DNA of 24,823 nucleotides from an uncultured Lachnospiraceae bacterium. Its GTDB lineage: Bacteria; Bacillota; Clostridia; Lachnospirales; Lachnospiraceae. A model generated the notes under the pieces. It was not told the origin of the DNA. It was given only the letters and a program-made list of their open reading frames with translations, and ran no database searches. Positions 1-7,889 of this stretch are shown piece after piece. The position numbers and the translations under genes are program-made. Numbering within the stretch: position 1 is the stretch's first letter; each line of letters opens with the position of its first letter. The DNA is taken from assembly GCA_910588285.1 (NCBI GenBank), contig CAJUQB010000070.1, positions 1 through 24,823 of the forward strand, in the 5' to 3' direction.

Positions 1-32
1 TTATTTGTTTTAAATAAGGACTTTTTATAGGA

Positions 33-52
33 GATACCGCCTACCCGGTGTC
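33..52 (+). promoter_or_regulatory. Leader hairpin ahead of the polysaccharide operon
   Basis: A 7-base-pair stem (33-39 with 46-52, one G-U pair) closes a 6-base loop. It lies about 30 bases before the first gene of an operon of roughly 21 kb. It is not followed by a T run, so it does not look like an intrinsic terminator. Clostridial polysaccharide operons often use a specialised NusG paralogue (LoaP) that binds a small leader hairpin for processive antitermination, and this position fits that role. No loaP gene is visible, and the promoter must lie outside the window. The stem is seen directly; the role is inference. Confidence 0.4.
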
Positions 53-79
53 TGGAACGAAGACGCAAGGCAAGGTTAG

Positions 80-1954
80 TTGCATATTTTTACAATGAGG
101 AAGATAGATATAGATTTATGGATAAAGAGGGGGATCCTTGTTCTTTATGATATGTGTGCGGTCGCTGCATCAATATATGGTGCAATATTGCTCCGCTATG
201 ATCTTGTCTTTCGGCAGATTGATCCAAACTATATTTCAAATATACGGGAAACCTTGCCCTTCCTGATTATTGGTACAGTGATTATTTTCTGCATGTTCCG
301 TTTATATTCAAGCTTATGGACATATGCAGGCGTGACGGAGCTTCTGAATATTATCATGGCGTGCATACTGGCTGGGGGGTATAGCATTTTTATTTTCTAT
401 TTGGCTGATGGATACAATATATATGCCATTCCAAGGAGTTGCTACATATCTTATGCCACCCTCCTTACCGCATGCGTGGTGGCTAGCCGCTATGCATACC
501 GTGGCTTCCGCTTTATTGTTACCAAAAGAGTATCCAAAGCCAAATATAAAAGAACTCTGATTGTGGGGGCAGGTGCAGCGGGAAACACACTGATTAAGGA
601 AATTCGGAACAGCGAGTACCTAAATAAAAAAGTTGTCGGGATTATTGACGATGACAAAAGCAAAGTGGGGAACTACCTCCACGGGATAAGGGTACTTGGT
701 ACAAGGGATGACATTGTACCTTTAGCACAAAAGAAGGATATTGATGAAATCATTGTGGCTATGCCATCCGCATCGGCAAAAGAATTAAGGGAAGTATTGG
801 ATATTTGCAAACAGACACGGTGTGAATTAAAACGCCTTCCAGGAATTTACCAGCTCGTAAATGGAGAGGTCAGCATCGGCAAGCTTCGTAACGTGGATGT
901 GAATGACCTGCTGGGGCGGGAAGCGGTAGAGGTCGACCTATCTTCCATACTCGCCTATGTTTCCGGTAAGGTGGTGCTTGTGACTGGAGGAGGCGGTTCT
1001 ATTGGGAGCGAGCTTTGCAGGCAAATTGCGGCCCATAATCCCAAGCAGCTTGTCGTTATCGACATTTATGAGAATAGCACATATGAGATACAAAATGAGC
1101 TAAAACGGATGTATCCGGAGTTAAACCTCAAGGTGCTGATAGCCTCGGTCAGGAATACAAAAAGGGTTGACTTGATTTTTGGGAAGTACCGGCCGGATAT
1201 TGTGTATCATGCCGCGGCACATAAGCATGTGCCACTAATGGAGGACAGCCCGAATGAGGCGGTGAAGAATAACGTGCTGGGCACATGGAAGGTTGTCCAG
1301 GCGGCAGATAAATGGCATGTCAGGAAATTCATCATGATTTCTACAGATAAAGCAGTCAACCCCACAAATATCATGGGAGCGACCAAACGCCTCTGTGAGA
1401 TGATCGTACAGACATACGACAGGCATTCTGGCACGGAGTTTGTAGCTGTCCGATTTGGAAATGTGCTGGGGAGCAATGGGAGCGTGATCCCGCTGTTCAA
1501 AAGGCAGATTGAAGAAGGCGGGCCCGTCACCGTCACCCATCCCGACATTGTCCGTTATTTTATGACTATACCCGAAGCGGTATCGCTGGTATTGCAAGCT
1601 GGGGCATATGCCAAAGGCGGGGAGATCTTTGTGCTGGACATGGGCAAGCCTGTCAAGATAGTGGATTTGGCGAAGAACCTTATATTGCTGTCGGGGCATG
1701 AGCCGGATGGTGATATTAAAATCGTATACACAGGGCTCAGGCCAGGCGAAAAGCTGTATGAGGAAATGCTGATGGATGAAGAAGGGCTCCAGAAAACGGA
1801 AAACAAGATGATCTATATCGGCAAACCAATTGAACTGGATGAGAAGAAATTTATGGAACAGCTTGAAGCGCTGAAGGAATATGTGGTCGAAGAACCGGAG
1901 GACATCCGGGTTAAAGTGCAGGAGCTTGTGCCAACGTATCAAATTGAGTCCTGA
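80..1954 (+). CDS. Membrane-bound UDP-sugar 4,6-dehydratase (CapD/PglF/FlaA1 family)
   Basis: This is a nucleotide-sugar dehydratase that probably makes the UDP-4-keto-6-deoxy-HexNAc precursor used by the next gene's aminotransferase. The N-terminal part carries about four membrane helices. It is followed by a CoA-binding-like Rossmann domain (VGAGAAGN) and then a C-terminal extended-SDR domain with TGGGGSIG near residue 297 (counted from the ATG at 95). The active site DKAVNPTNIMGATKR has Met427-x3-Lys431, where soluble SDRs have Tyr-x3-Lys; the long membrane dehydratases share this change. About 620 residues is normal for the family. The start is uncertain: TTG at 80 has an AAGG four bases upstream, while ATG at 95 has no clear ribosome site. 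Context (aminotransferase plus PglC-like transferase) points to the bacillosamine/AATGal type of pathway. The exact sugar is inference. Confidence 0.93.
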   Translation: MHIFTMRKIDIDLWIKRGILVLYDMCAVAASIYGAILLRYDLVFRQIDPNYISNIRETLPFLIIGTVIIFCMFRLYSSLWTYAGVTELLNIIMACILAGGYSIFIFYLADGYNIYAIPRSCYISYATLLTACVVASRYAYRGFRFIVTKRVSKAKYKRTLIVGAGAAGNTLIKEIRNSEYLNKKVVGIIDDDKSKVGNYLHGIRVLGTRDDIVPLAQKKDIDEIIVAMPSASAKELREVLDICKQTRCELKRLPGIYQLVNGEVSIGKLRNVDVNDLLGREAVEVDLSSILAYVSGKVVLVTGGGGSIGSELCRQIAAHNPKQLVVIDIYENSTYEIQNELKRMYPELNLKVLIASVRNTKRVDLIFGKYRPDIVYHAAAHKHVPLMEDSPNEAVKNNVLGTWKVVQAADKWHVRKFIMISTDKAVNPTNIMGATKRLCEMIVQTYDRHSGTEFVAVRFGNVLGSNGSVIPLFKRQIEEGGPVTVTHPDIVRYFMTIPEAVSLVLQAGAYAKGGEIFVLDMGKPVKIVDLAKNLILLSGHEPDGDIKIVYTGLRPGEKLYEEMLMDEEGLQKTENKMIYIGKPIELDEKKFMEQLEALKEYVVEEPEDIRVKVQELVPTYQIES

Positions 1955-1974
1955 ATACATGGATGGTATAGAAA

Positions 1975-1980
1975 AGGAGA
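1975..1980 (+). promoter_or_regulatory. Ribosome binding site fixing a GTG start at 1986
   Basis: AGGAGA lies five bases before GTG at 1986. Neither ATG 1881 (inside the upstream gene) nor ATG 1959 has a comparable site. The family's usual N-terminus (N-I-x-F-S-P-P-D) begins right at this GTG. Confidence 0.75.
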
Positions 1981-1985
1981 TTCAA

Positions 1986-3218
1986 GTGAACATATCATTT
2001 TCGCCGCCTGATATGACGGATTTAGAAATAGAAGCCGTGACTGATGCCATACGTTCCGGGTGGATTACAACAGGCCCAAGGACAAAAGAACTGGAACAGC
2101 AGGTTGCAAAATATTGTAATGTAAATAAAGCAGTATGCCTGAATTCCCAGACTGCATGCGCAGAAATGGCTTTAAGAATTCTTGACATTGAACCGGGGGA
2201 TGAAGTAATTGTCCCGGCATACACATATACGGCATCCGCATCTGTTGTTTCGCATGTAGGGGCAAAGCTTGTCTTAGTTGATATACAAAAAGATTCGCCG
2301 GAGATGAATTACGACATTCTGGAGACGGCAATTAACGAACATACAAAAGCCGTCATTCCGGTCGACCTAGCTGGTATCCCCTGTGATTATGATAAAATAT
2401 TTACCATAGCTGACGCGAAAAAAAATATATTTCGACCTTCCAGTACAATACAGGAGGCTTTGGGAAGAGTATCTGTAAATGCTGATACGGCACATGCTTT
2501 TGGCGCATCCCGAAATGGCCAAATGGCTGGTTCCCTTGCCGATTTTAGCGCATTTTCTTTCCATGCTGTCAAGAATCTCACTACGGCGGAGGGGGGCGCA
2601 TTAACCTGGAATACAATACCAGGCATTGACGACGATGCTCTCTACCAAAAGATACAGCTGTATTCTTTGCATGGGCAGTCCAAGGATGCATTTGCCAAGA
2701 CACGGCTTGGCAAATGGGAATATGATATTGAAGGCCTTTGGTATAAATGCAATATGACAGATATAGCTGCAAGCATAGGGCTTGCACAAATGGAACGCTA
2801 TCCAAGGATGCTTCAGCGGAGGAGAGAAATTATTGAAAAATATGACGCTGCTTTCAAGCCATTAGGAATCGGGACGTTACAGCATTATTCTGGTCAATGG
2901 CAATCCTCCGGGCATCTATATATTACCAGGATTCCGGGAATCGGACTAAAAGAGCGCCAGGAAATAATTGTAAGATTAGCAGAAGCAGGGATTGCTGCCA
3001 ATGTCCATTATAAGCCATTGCCAATGATGACCGCCTATCAGAAGCTGGGGTTTAATATAAAAGACTATCCGAACGCCTATGCTTATTTTGAAAATGAAAT
3101 AACTTTGCCATTACATACAAAGCTGACGGATGATGAGATTGACTATGTCATACACAAGTATTGCTGTATAGCAAAGGATTACATCAATCCATTTTCCGGT
3201 GGTAAAGCAATATGCTAA
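1986..3218 (+). CDS. DegT/DnrJ/EryC1/StrS-family PLP sugar aminotransferase
   Basis: This PLP-dependent aminotransferase should put an amino group on C4 of the 4-keto-6-deoxy sugar nucleotide from the preceding dehydratase. The visible hallmarks are the N-terminal SPPD and RSGWITTGP segments, PAYTYTASA near the PLP phosphate site, NADTAHAFGA with the conserved Asp, and FSFHAVKNLTTAEGG with the Schiff-base Lys at residue 196. The length of 410 residues is typical. A reading frame extends upstream to 1881 inside the dehydratase gene, but the GTG at 1986 has the good ribosome site. The stop overlaps the next start by 7 bases, suggesting translational coupling. It could conceivably act as an aminoethylphosphonate transaminase for the phosphonate module, but its family and neighbours argue for a sugar substrate. 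Confidence 0.92.
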   Translation: MNISFSPPDMTDLEIEAVTDAIRSGWITTGPRTKELEQQVAKYCNVNKAVCLNSQTACAEMALRILDIEPGDEVIVPAYTYTASASVVSHVGAKLVLVDIQKDSPEMNYDILETAINEHTKAVIPVDLAGIPCDYDKIFTIADAKKNIFRPSSTIQEALGRVSVNADTAHAFGASRNGQMAGSLADFSAFSFHAVKNLTTAEGGALTWNTIPGIDDDALYQKIQLYSLHGQSKDAFAKTRLGKWEYDIEGLWYKCNMTDIAASIGLAQMERYPRMLQRRREIIEKYDAAFKPLGIGTLQHYSGQWQSSGHLYITRIPGIGLKERQEIIVRLAEAGIAANVHYKPLPMMTAYQKLGFNIKDYPNAYAYFENEITLPLHTKLTDDEIDYVIHKYCCIAKDYINPFSGGKAIC

Positions 3219-3895
3219 AGAATTGGGAAGATTTGCCGTATTATATGAGAACAGAAGCTGTGCGTCCTTATTATGACTGCCTGTCAAAAAAGAGATACAG
3301 CCTTGCTATAAAAAGATGCTTTGATGTTATTGCTGCATTCATATTGCTTCTGCTTTTATCACCATTGCTCCTGGCTCTGGCAGTTGTGATTGGGGTTAGT
3401 TCACCGGGCGGGGTGCTGTTTCGCCAGGAACGTGTCACGCAGTACGGACGAAAATTTATCATTCTGAAGTTCCGTACAATGGTTGCAGACGCAGAGCACA
3501 AAGGGACGCAGGTAACAGTGTCAAATGATCCGCGCATCACACCAGCAGGGAAAGCACTCCGAAAATACCGGCTGGATGAACTACCACAGTTGATTAATAT
3601 TCTCAAAGGGGACATGAGCTTTGTAGGAACCCGACCAGAGGCATTAAAATACGTAAAGCAATATACCCCGCAAATGATGGCTACTTTACTTCTCCCGGCA
3701 GGTGTAACCTCCGAGGCCAGCATCCATTACAAGGACGAAGGGCAGCTTCTGGATTTGGCAAAAAATGCGGATGAGGCTTATATAAAAGAAGTGTTGCCAG
3801 AAAAGATGAAATATAATTTAGCGGGTATAGAAAAATTTGGCTTAATTAGGGACATAAAGATAATGTTACAAACTGTAATTGCTGTACTTAGATAA
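3212..3895 (+). CDS. Undecaprenyl-phosphate sugar phosphotransferase (PglC/WcaJ-type initiating transferase)
   Basis: This enzyme starts the glycan by moving a phospho-sugar from UDP to undecaprenyl phosphate at the inner membrane face. It is the short, single-domain type (227 residues) with one hydrophobic segment at about residues 38-62 (FDVIAAFILLLLL). Next come the family blocks RQERVTQYGRKFIILKFRTM, the LDELPQLINILKGDMSFVGTRPE region and TLLLPAGVTSEASIHYKDE. It overlaps the aminotransferase stop by 7 bases. Placement straight after a dehydratase/aminotransferase pair suggests that the first sugar is the amino-dideoxy HexNAc made by them, as in PglC systems. The sugar identity is inference; the family assignment is firm. 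Confidence 0.95.
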   Translation: MLKNWEDLPYYMRTEAVRPYYDCLSKKRYSLAIKRCFDVIAAFILLLLLSPLLLALAVVIGVSSPGGVLFRQERVTQYGRKFIILKFRTMVADAEHKGTQVTVSNDPRITPAGKALRKYRLDELPQLINILKGDMSFVGTRPEALKYVKQYTPQMMATLLLPAGVTSEASIHYKDEGQLLDLAKNADEAYIKEVLPEKMKYNLAGIEKFGLIRDIKIMLQTVIAVLR

Positions 3896-3931
3896 TGAAT
3901 GATTTTGCTTAAATGGAGTTTTTTAGGAAAT

Positions 3932-5080
3932 ATGGCTGTAAAAGAAGTAGGAAGAAAACCATTAATCGCACTGCTGACAAATCATGATGACGATATATAT
4001 TGTTTCCGGAAAGAGCTAATAGAAGGGTTAAGGGAAGCGGGCTATTATGTGCTAATATCATGCCCTTATGGGGAAAAGCTAGCATTGATGCACCATATTA
4101 AGTTTCTGCATGATAATGCCACTATTGACCGCAGAGGGACAAATCCTCTCAAGGATTTCAAATTGTTCCTGCACTATAGAAGACTCTTTGCCAAATATCG
4201 GCCGGACGTTGTTCTTACATATACGGCGAAACCGAATGTTTACGGCAGCCTTGCAGCAGCCAGCCTTGGTATTCCATATATTAACAATGTGACGGGGCTT
4301 GGAAGTGTACTGTACAGGGGACGGCTAATGCAGCGTTTTGTTTTTACGCTTTTTCAGATAGCATTTCGAAAGTCAAGCTGCATCTTTTTCCAAAATGAAG
4401 ATAATATGCGGCTTGCCCAGAAACAAGGAATCATTCGTGGAAACTATGAATTAATTCCCGGATCCGGCGTGAATACAGAGCATTTCGTGTTGCAGGAATA
4501 TCCAGATGGCGGGAATGGTAACGAAGGGGAAACGGTTGTATTCAATTATATAGGCAGGGTACTCCATGACAAGGGAATTGATGATTACATAGAAGCTGCA
4601 AAGAGGATAAAGGAAAAATATACGAATACGGAATTTAATATACTGGGCTTTATTGAGCCCACTGAAAAACACTATCAGGAAAAAATTAAAATATTGGAAA
4701 AGCAGGGGCTCATTATTTACCGGGGGCAGCAAAAGGATGTAATACCATTTATAAAACGGGCACATGCAATTATACATCCGTCTACGTATGGGGAAGGGAT
4801 GAGCAATGTGCTGCTTGAAAATGCATCTTCTGGAAGGCCAATAATTACAACCGATAATCCAGGGTGCAAAGAAACTGTTAAGAACGGTGAAACGGGGATG
4901 ATCTATCACGGTAGAAATGTCGAAGCACTTGTTGAATGCATTGAACAATTTCTGTCATTGGATAATGAAGTAAGAAAATCAATGGGACAGGCAGGAAGGC
5001 GGTATATAAAGGAGCATTTTTCAAGGCGTATAGTTGTAGAGGCGTATTTAAGGAAAATAGGGAAATTGGTTCCAAAGTAA
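3932..5080 (+). CDS. GT4-family glycosyltransferase (CapM-like)
   Basis: This is a retaining GT-B glycosyltransferase that probably adds the second sugar to the lipid-linked primer on the cytoplasmic side. The N-terminal half has IALLTNHDDDIYCFRKEL and TAKPNVYGSLAAASLGIP, followed by NNVTGLGSV. The C-terminal half has FNYIGRVLHDKGIDDYIEAA and the donor-site block GEGMSNVLLENASSGRPII, with the E-x7-E pattern. The frame is open from ATG 3899, which has no ribosome site. ATG 3932 follows AGGAA closely and gives a conventional N-terminus of 382 residues, so it is preferred with moderate certainty. The gene begins just after the sugar transferase stop. Donor and acceptor cannot be read from sequence. 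Confidence 0.9.
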   Translation: MAVKEVGRKPLIALLTNHDDDIYCFRKELIEGLREAGYYVLISCPYGEKLALMHHIKFLHDNATIDRRGTNPLKDFKLFLHYRRLFAKYRPDVVLTYTAKPNVYGSLAAASLGIPYINNVTGLGSVLYRGRLMQRFVFTLFQIAFRKSSCIFFQNEDNMRLAQKQGIIRGNYELIPGSGVNTEHFVLQEYPDGGNGNEGETVVFNYIGRVLHDKGIDDYIEAAKRIKEKYTNTEFNILGFIEPTEKHYQEKIKILEKQGLIIYRGQQKDVIPFIKRAHAIIHPSTYGEGMSNVLLENASSGRPIITTDNPGCKETVKNGETGMIYHGRNVEALVECIEQFLSLDNEVRKSMGQAGRRYIKEHFSRRIVVEAYLRKIGKLVPK

Positions 5081-5125
5081 AAAAGAAATAAAAATAGAGA
5101 CAGTAAAAGCAAAGGAAGTATCACT

Positions 5126-5839
5126 ATGACGTTAAAAGAAATATATAACATTGCTGTTCCAGAACAAAAACAAAAAGAAGAACGATATAGCATTTGGGAG
5201 ATACTAATGAGGCCAATATCAGTTCTAATTACAATACCTTTCGTAGGAACAAAAGTCAAGCCTACCACAATTACTAAAATATCAATCCTATCATTATTTA
5301 TTAGCTTTGGGCTATTATCATTTGGTAAAACAATACTATTAAAAGTATGCGGGTGGTTTTTTTTCTTTATTTGGGGGATGCTTGATGGTGTTGATGGAAA
5401 TTTGGCACGTTGCAATGATATGTGTTCGCCGCTTGGCGATTTATGGGATACGATGGGCGGATATGCGGCAATGGTGCTAATGTATCTTTCTGTCGGCATT
5501 GCATCCTTCTATGATTCGAACCGATTCGTTTTTTTTGCACCTTATTGGCTCTTGATATTAGGAGGGTTTACAGCTGTTTTTTCGATTTTTCCACGCCTTG
5601 TTATGCAGAAGAAGAAGGCATCACAAGCTAGCTCGGAGGCTGTAAAGGAATTTTCGGATAAGTCATCGTTTGGATTGACAAAAATAATAGCGTTGAACCT
5701 AATATCGCCCAGCGGCTTGATGCAAGTAATCGTTTTAATATGTATTATAACACATACGTTGAATTTGTTCATAACATGTTATGCTTTTCTTAATTTTGCT
5801 GTAATGATGATGAGTTTGAGAAAACTGTTAAAAGAGTAG
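5126..5839 (+). CDS. CDP-alcohol phosphatidyltransferase-family membrane protein with altered catalytic motif
   Basis: These integral membrane enzymes move a phospho-alcohol from a CDP-alcohol (or CDP-lipid) to a hydroxyl acceptor. The signature runs D87-x2-D90-G-x2-A94-R95-x8-G104-x3-D108-x3 and should end in a fourth Asp at 112. Here that residue is Gly112 (DLWDTMGGY). The fourth Asp is regarded as the catalytic base in characterised members, so activity may be altered, or this may be a distinct subfamily. Several hydrophobic helices follow; 237 residues is normal. The start is supported by AGGAAG eight bases upstream. The next genes encode a reductase/cytidylyltransferase fusion and a LicD homologue, so the three probably make and transfer a CDP-linked polyol or alcohol onto the glycan or its lipid. 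The substrate is unknown. Confidence 0.85.
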   Translation: MTLKEIYNIAVPEQKQKEERYSIWEILMRPISVLITIPFVGTKVKPTTITKISILSLFISFGLLSFGKTILLKVCGWFFFFIWGMLDGVDGNLARCNDMCSPLGDLWDTMGGYAAMVLMYLSVGIASFYDSNRFVFFAPYWLLILGGFTAVFSIFPRLVMQKKKASQASSEAVKEFSDKSSFGLTKIIALNLISPSGLMQVIVLICIITHTLNLFITCYAFLNFAVMMMSLRKLLKE

Positions 5840-5865
5840 GGATATATAATGCGAGGGAAAATAAG

Positions 5866-7020
5866 ATGAAAAAGGCGATAATAATAGGAGGAAGCAATGG
5901 AATTGGGCTTGCTTTAGGAAAAAAGCTGGCCGACCGAGGATATTATATAGAGATTTGTGATAAATCATGCCCTGAGGCGGGTATCTTGAAACCCGATTAC
6001 CATCATTATAGATACTGTAATCTTCTCGATTTTGATGAAGAATTATTTTCTCATCTCGCATTGGATACTACCGTTGATATTCTTATCATAACGGCTGGAT
6101 TTGGCAGGATAGCGGATTTTCAATTCCACCATCTGGCAGAGATAGACCAAATATTGACAGTGGATACCATCTCTACAATCAAAATAATTAAATGCTTTTA
6201 TGAACGGATCCGTTCTTCGCTTCCATTTTATACCGGGATAATGGGCTCCATTTCAGGTTGGATAAGTACACCGGCGGCATCTGTGTATGCTGCTGCAAAA
6301 GCGGGGGTTGTCAGGTTTATGGAATCGGTAAATATTGAGCTTGAAGTCGCAGGGACTAGCAACCGCATTCTGGATGTCTCCCCAGCATCATTTCAAGGCT
6401 CTAGTTTTTATGGGGGAAAGAACGATTTAGCAATGATGGATTCTCTTGCAGATGAGATTCTGCAGCATTTATTTAGAAGTGACACATTATTCATTCCACA
6501 ATATGAAGAAACATTCAAAGCAGTGATACAGCGTTATCATGAAAACCCCAGGGAATATGGGATATATAGCTATAATTATAAAAAGAATTCGGGAAGGCTG
6601 GATAATAGTAAACATATCAAAATCGGATATCTATCCGGTACATTCGACCTTTTCCATGTGGGGCATTTGAATCTATTATACCGGGCGAAGCAGCAATGTG
6701 ATTACTTAATTGTAGGCGTTCACAGGGATGGAAAATGGAAAGGAAAAAAGACATTTATTCCACAGGAGGAACGCAAAGCCATTGTCAGCGCATGTAAATA
6801 TGTAGATAAGGTTGTGGATTCCTGCTATGAGGACTCCGATGCATGGGAGTTGTGGCATTATGATAAGCTGTTTGTTGGATCAGACTATAAAGGAAGCGAA
6901 CGGTTCAAACGTTACGAGGAATATTTTGAAGACAAAAAAGTAGAAATTGTATATTTTCCCTATACCCAGGGGACAAGTAGTTCGGAAATCAGAAGAGTGA
7001 TTGATGAATATATTAATTAA
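5866..7020 (+). CDS. Bifunctional SDR oxidoreductase / HxGH-type cytidylyltransferase
   Basis: Two enzymes are joined in one 384-residue chain. Residues 1 to about 235 are a classical short-chain reductase with GGSNGIG (8-14), a Ser at 128-130, and Tyr141-x3-Lys145. Residues from about 250 to the end form a TagD-like nucleotidyltransferase with GYLSGTFDLFHVGH (HVGH at 264-267) and a C-terminal TSSSEIR block in place of the usual ISTT motif. The expected job is to reduce a keto-sugar or keto-polyol phosphate and activate the product with CTP as a CDP-alcohol. This parallels Bcs1 of Haemophilus (ribulose-5-phosphate reductase plus CDP-ribitol synthesis), but with the domain order and nucleotidyltransferase fold different. 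The neighbours, a CDP-alcohol transferase before it and LicD after it, support this. The actual alcohol is inference. Confidence 0.88.
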   Translation: MKKAIIIGGSNGIGLALGKKLADRGYYIEICDKSCPEAGILKPDYHHYRYCNLLDFDEELFSHLALDTTVDILIITAGFGRIADFQFHHLAEIDQILTVDTISTIKIIKCFYERIRSSLPFYTGIMGSISGWISTPAASVYAAAKAGVVRFMESVNIELEVAGTSNRILDVSPASFQGSSFYGGKNDLAMMDSLADEILQHLFRSDTLFIPQYEETFKAVIQRYHENPREYGIYSYNYKKNSGRLDNSKHIKIGYLSGTFDLFHVGHLNLLYRAKQQCDYLIVGVHRDGKWKGKKTFIPQEERKAIVSACKYVDKVVDSCYEDSDAWELWHYDKLFVGSDYKGSERFKRYEEYFEDKKVEIVYFPYTQGTSSSEIRRVIDEYIN

Positions 7021-7061
7021 CAAATTATTGTCAAATAAGGGTTTTCATAGAAGGAGAAAAA

Positions 7062-7817
7062 ATGCTGGATAAGAAGGAAATAGAAAAAAACCATGAGATA
7101 TGCTTGGAACTTCTAGATGTATTTATCGACATATGTGAGAGAAATGAAATCGATTATTATTTTGTTTTTGGCAGCGCTCTAGGTGCGGTCCGACATAAGG
7201 GATTTATTCCTTGGGATATTAATATAGATATTCTGTTAACTGTGGAAGAATATTATAAATTAGAAGAAGTTATGAAAAAAGAACGGCTGGAGCATATGCA
7301 ATGGATCCGACTGGAAACAGATGGGCGATTTAGAAGTTTGCTGCGTCGGGATGATTCAGTAAAGTATCACAGCGATCCCAATGTCGATGTGACAGTATGC
7401 TGTAATGCGCCAGAGAATACTTTCTTACGGGCGCTTGCAGTTAAGGCTGCATACTTTAATACAAAAATGTTCAAGCTAAAAAATACAGATGTGAAAAGGA
7501 CGTTCCCATTTAATGTGTTGAAAGGTATATCATCGATATTTCCAAATTCGTTTTATTATTGGATTCTACATAAAATAGAAAATATTAATAAGGGCAAAAT
7601 TACAACCTATCAAATGATTACAACACCATCGGTATTTAAAGACAGGGAAACGTTAAAAGGGAAGTGGCTCAATCCGGTTTATGCTGAGTTTGAAGGACGT
7701 AAGGTTAGAATATTTTCAGATTGCCATGAGCATCTTATCAAGCGTTATGGTGAAAACTACTTGACGCCGATTGTGTGGGAAGACAAGGGAGAGTATTCAC
7801 ATGCTAAAAAAATATGA
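7062..7817 (+). CDS. LicD-family phosphotransferase with altered metal motif
   Basis: LicD proteins transfer phosphocholine or other phospho-alcohols from CDP donors to cell-surface glycans. The family block is at residues 37-56: GSALGAVRHKGFIPW followed by D52-I-N-I-D56. The usual sequence is WDDDID or WDIDID, so Asn54 replaces an acidic residue expected to help bind the metal. The rest (251 residues, with TPSVFKDRETLKGKWLNPVYAEFEG and a C-terminal KRYGENYLTPI) matches family length and ending, the last resembling the YG-x-Y-x2-P block. A strong AGGAG precedes the start. Context suggests it uses the CDP-alcohol made by the preceding fusion enzyme, or the CMP-phosphonate of the later module. 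Activity is uncertain because of Asn54. Confidence 0.87.
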   Translation: MLDKKEIEKNHEICLELLDVFIDICERNEIDYYFVFGSALGAVRHKGFIPWDINIDILLTVEEYYKLEEVMKKERLEHMQWIRLETDGRFRSLLRRDDSVKYHSDPNVDVTVCCNAPENTFLRALAVKAAYFNTKMFKLKNTDVKRTFPFNVLKGISSIFPNSFYYWILHKIENINKGKITTYQMITTPSVFKDRETLKGKWLNPVYAEFEGRKVRIFSDCHEHLIKRYGENYLTPIVWEDKGEYSHAKKI

Positions 7818-7889
7818 CAAAGCGCACCGGAAATTGTATACAGATACAAGATAAGATGAGAAATACCGGATAATATCAAGGAGAGAAAT

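Noticed and set aside
1235..1960. A 241-codon - strand frame opposite the dehydratase
   Set aside because: It is antisense to a well-conserved SDR domain and the peptide has no family features.
1881..1985. Longer N-terminus for the aminotransferase
   Set aside because: It lies inside the dehydratase gene with no ribosome site; the GTG at 1986 has AGGAGA at ideal distance and gives the standard family start.
1986..3218. DegT aminotransferase as the missing aminoethylphosphonate transaminase
   Set aside because: Known AEP transaminases belong to a different PLP aminotransferase group, and the pairing here with a dehydratase and PglC-like enzyme explains this gene as a sugar aminotransferase.
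5081..5125. AT-rich gap as an internal promoter or terminator
   Set aside because: There is no convincing -35/-10 pair or hairpin; the gap is only 45 bases.
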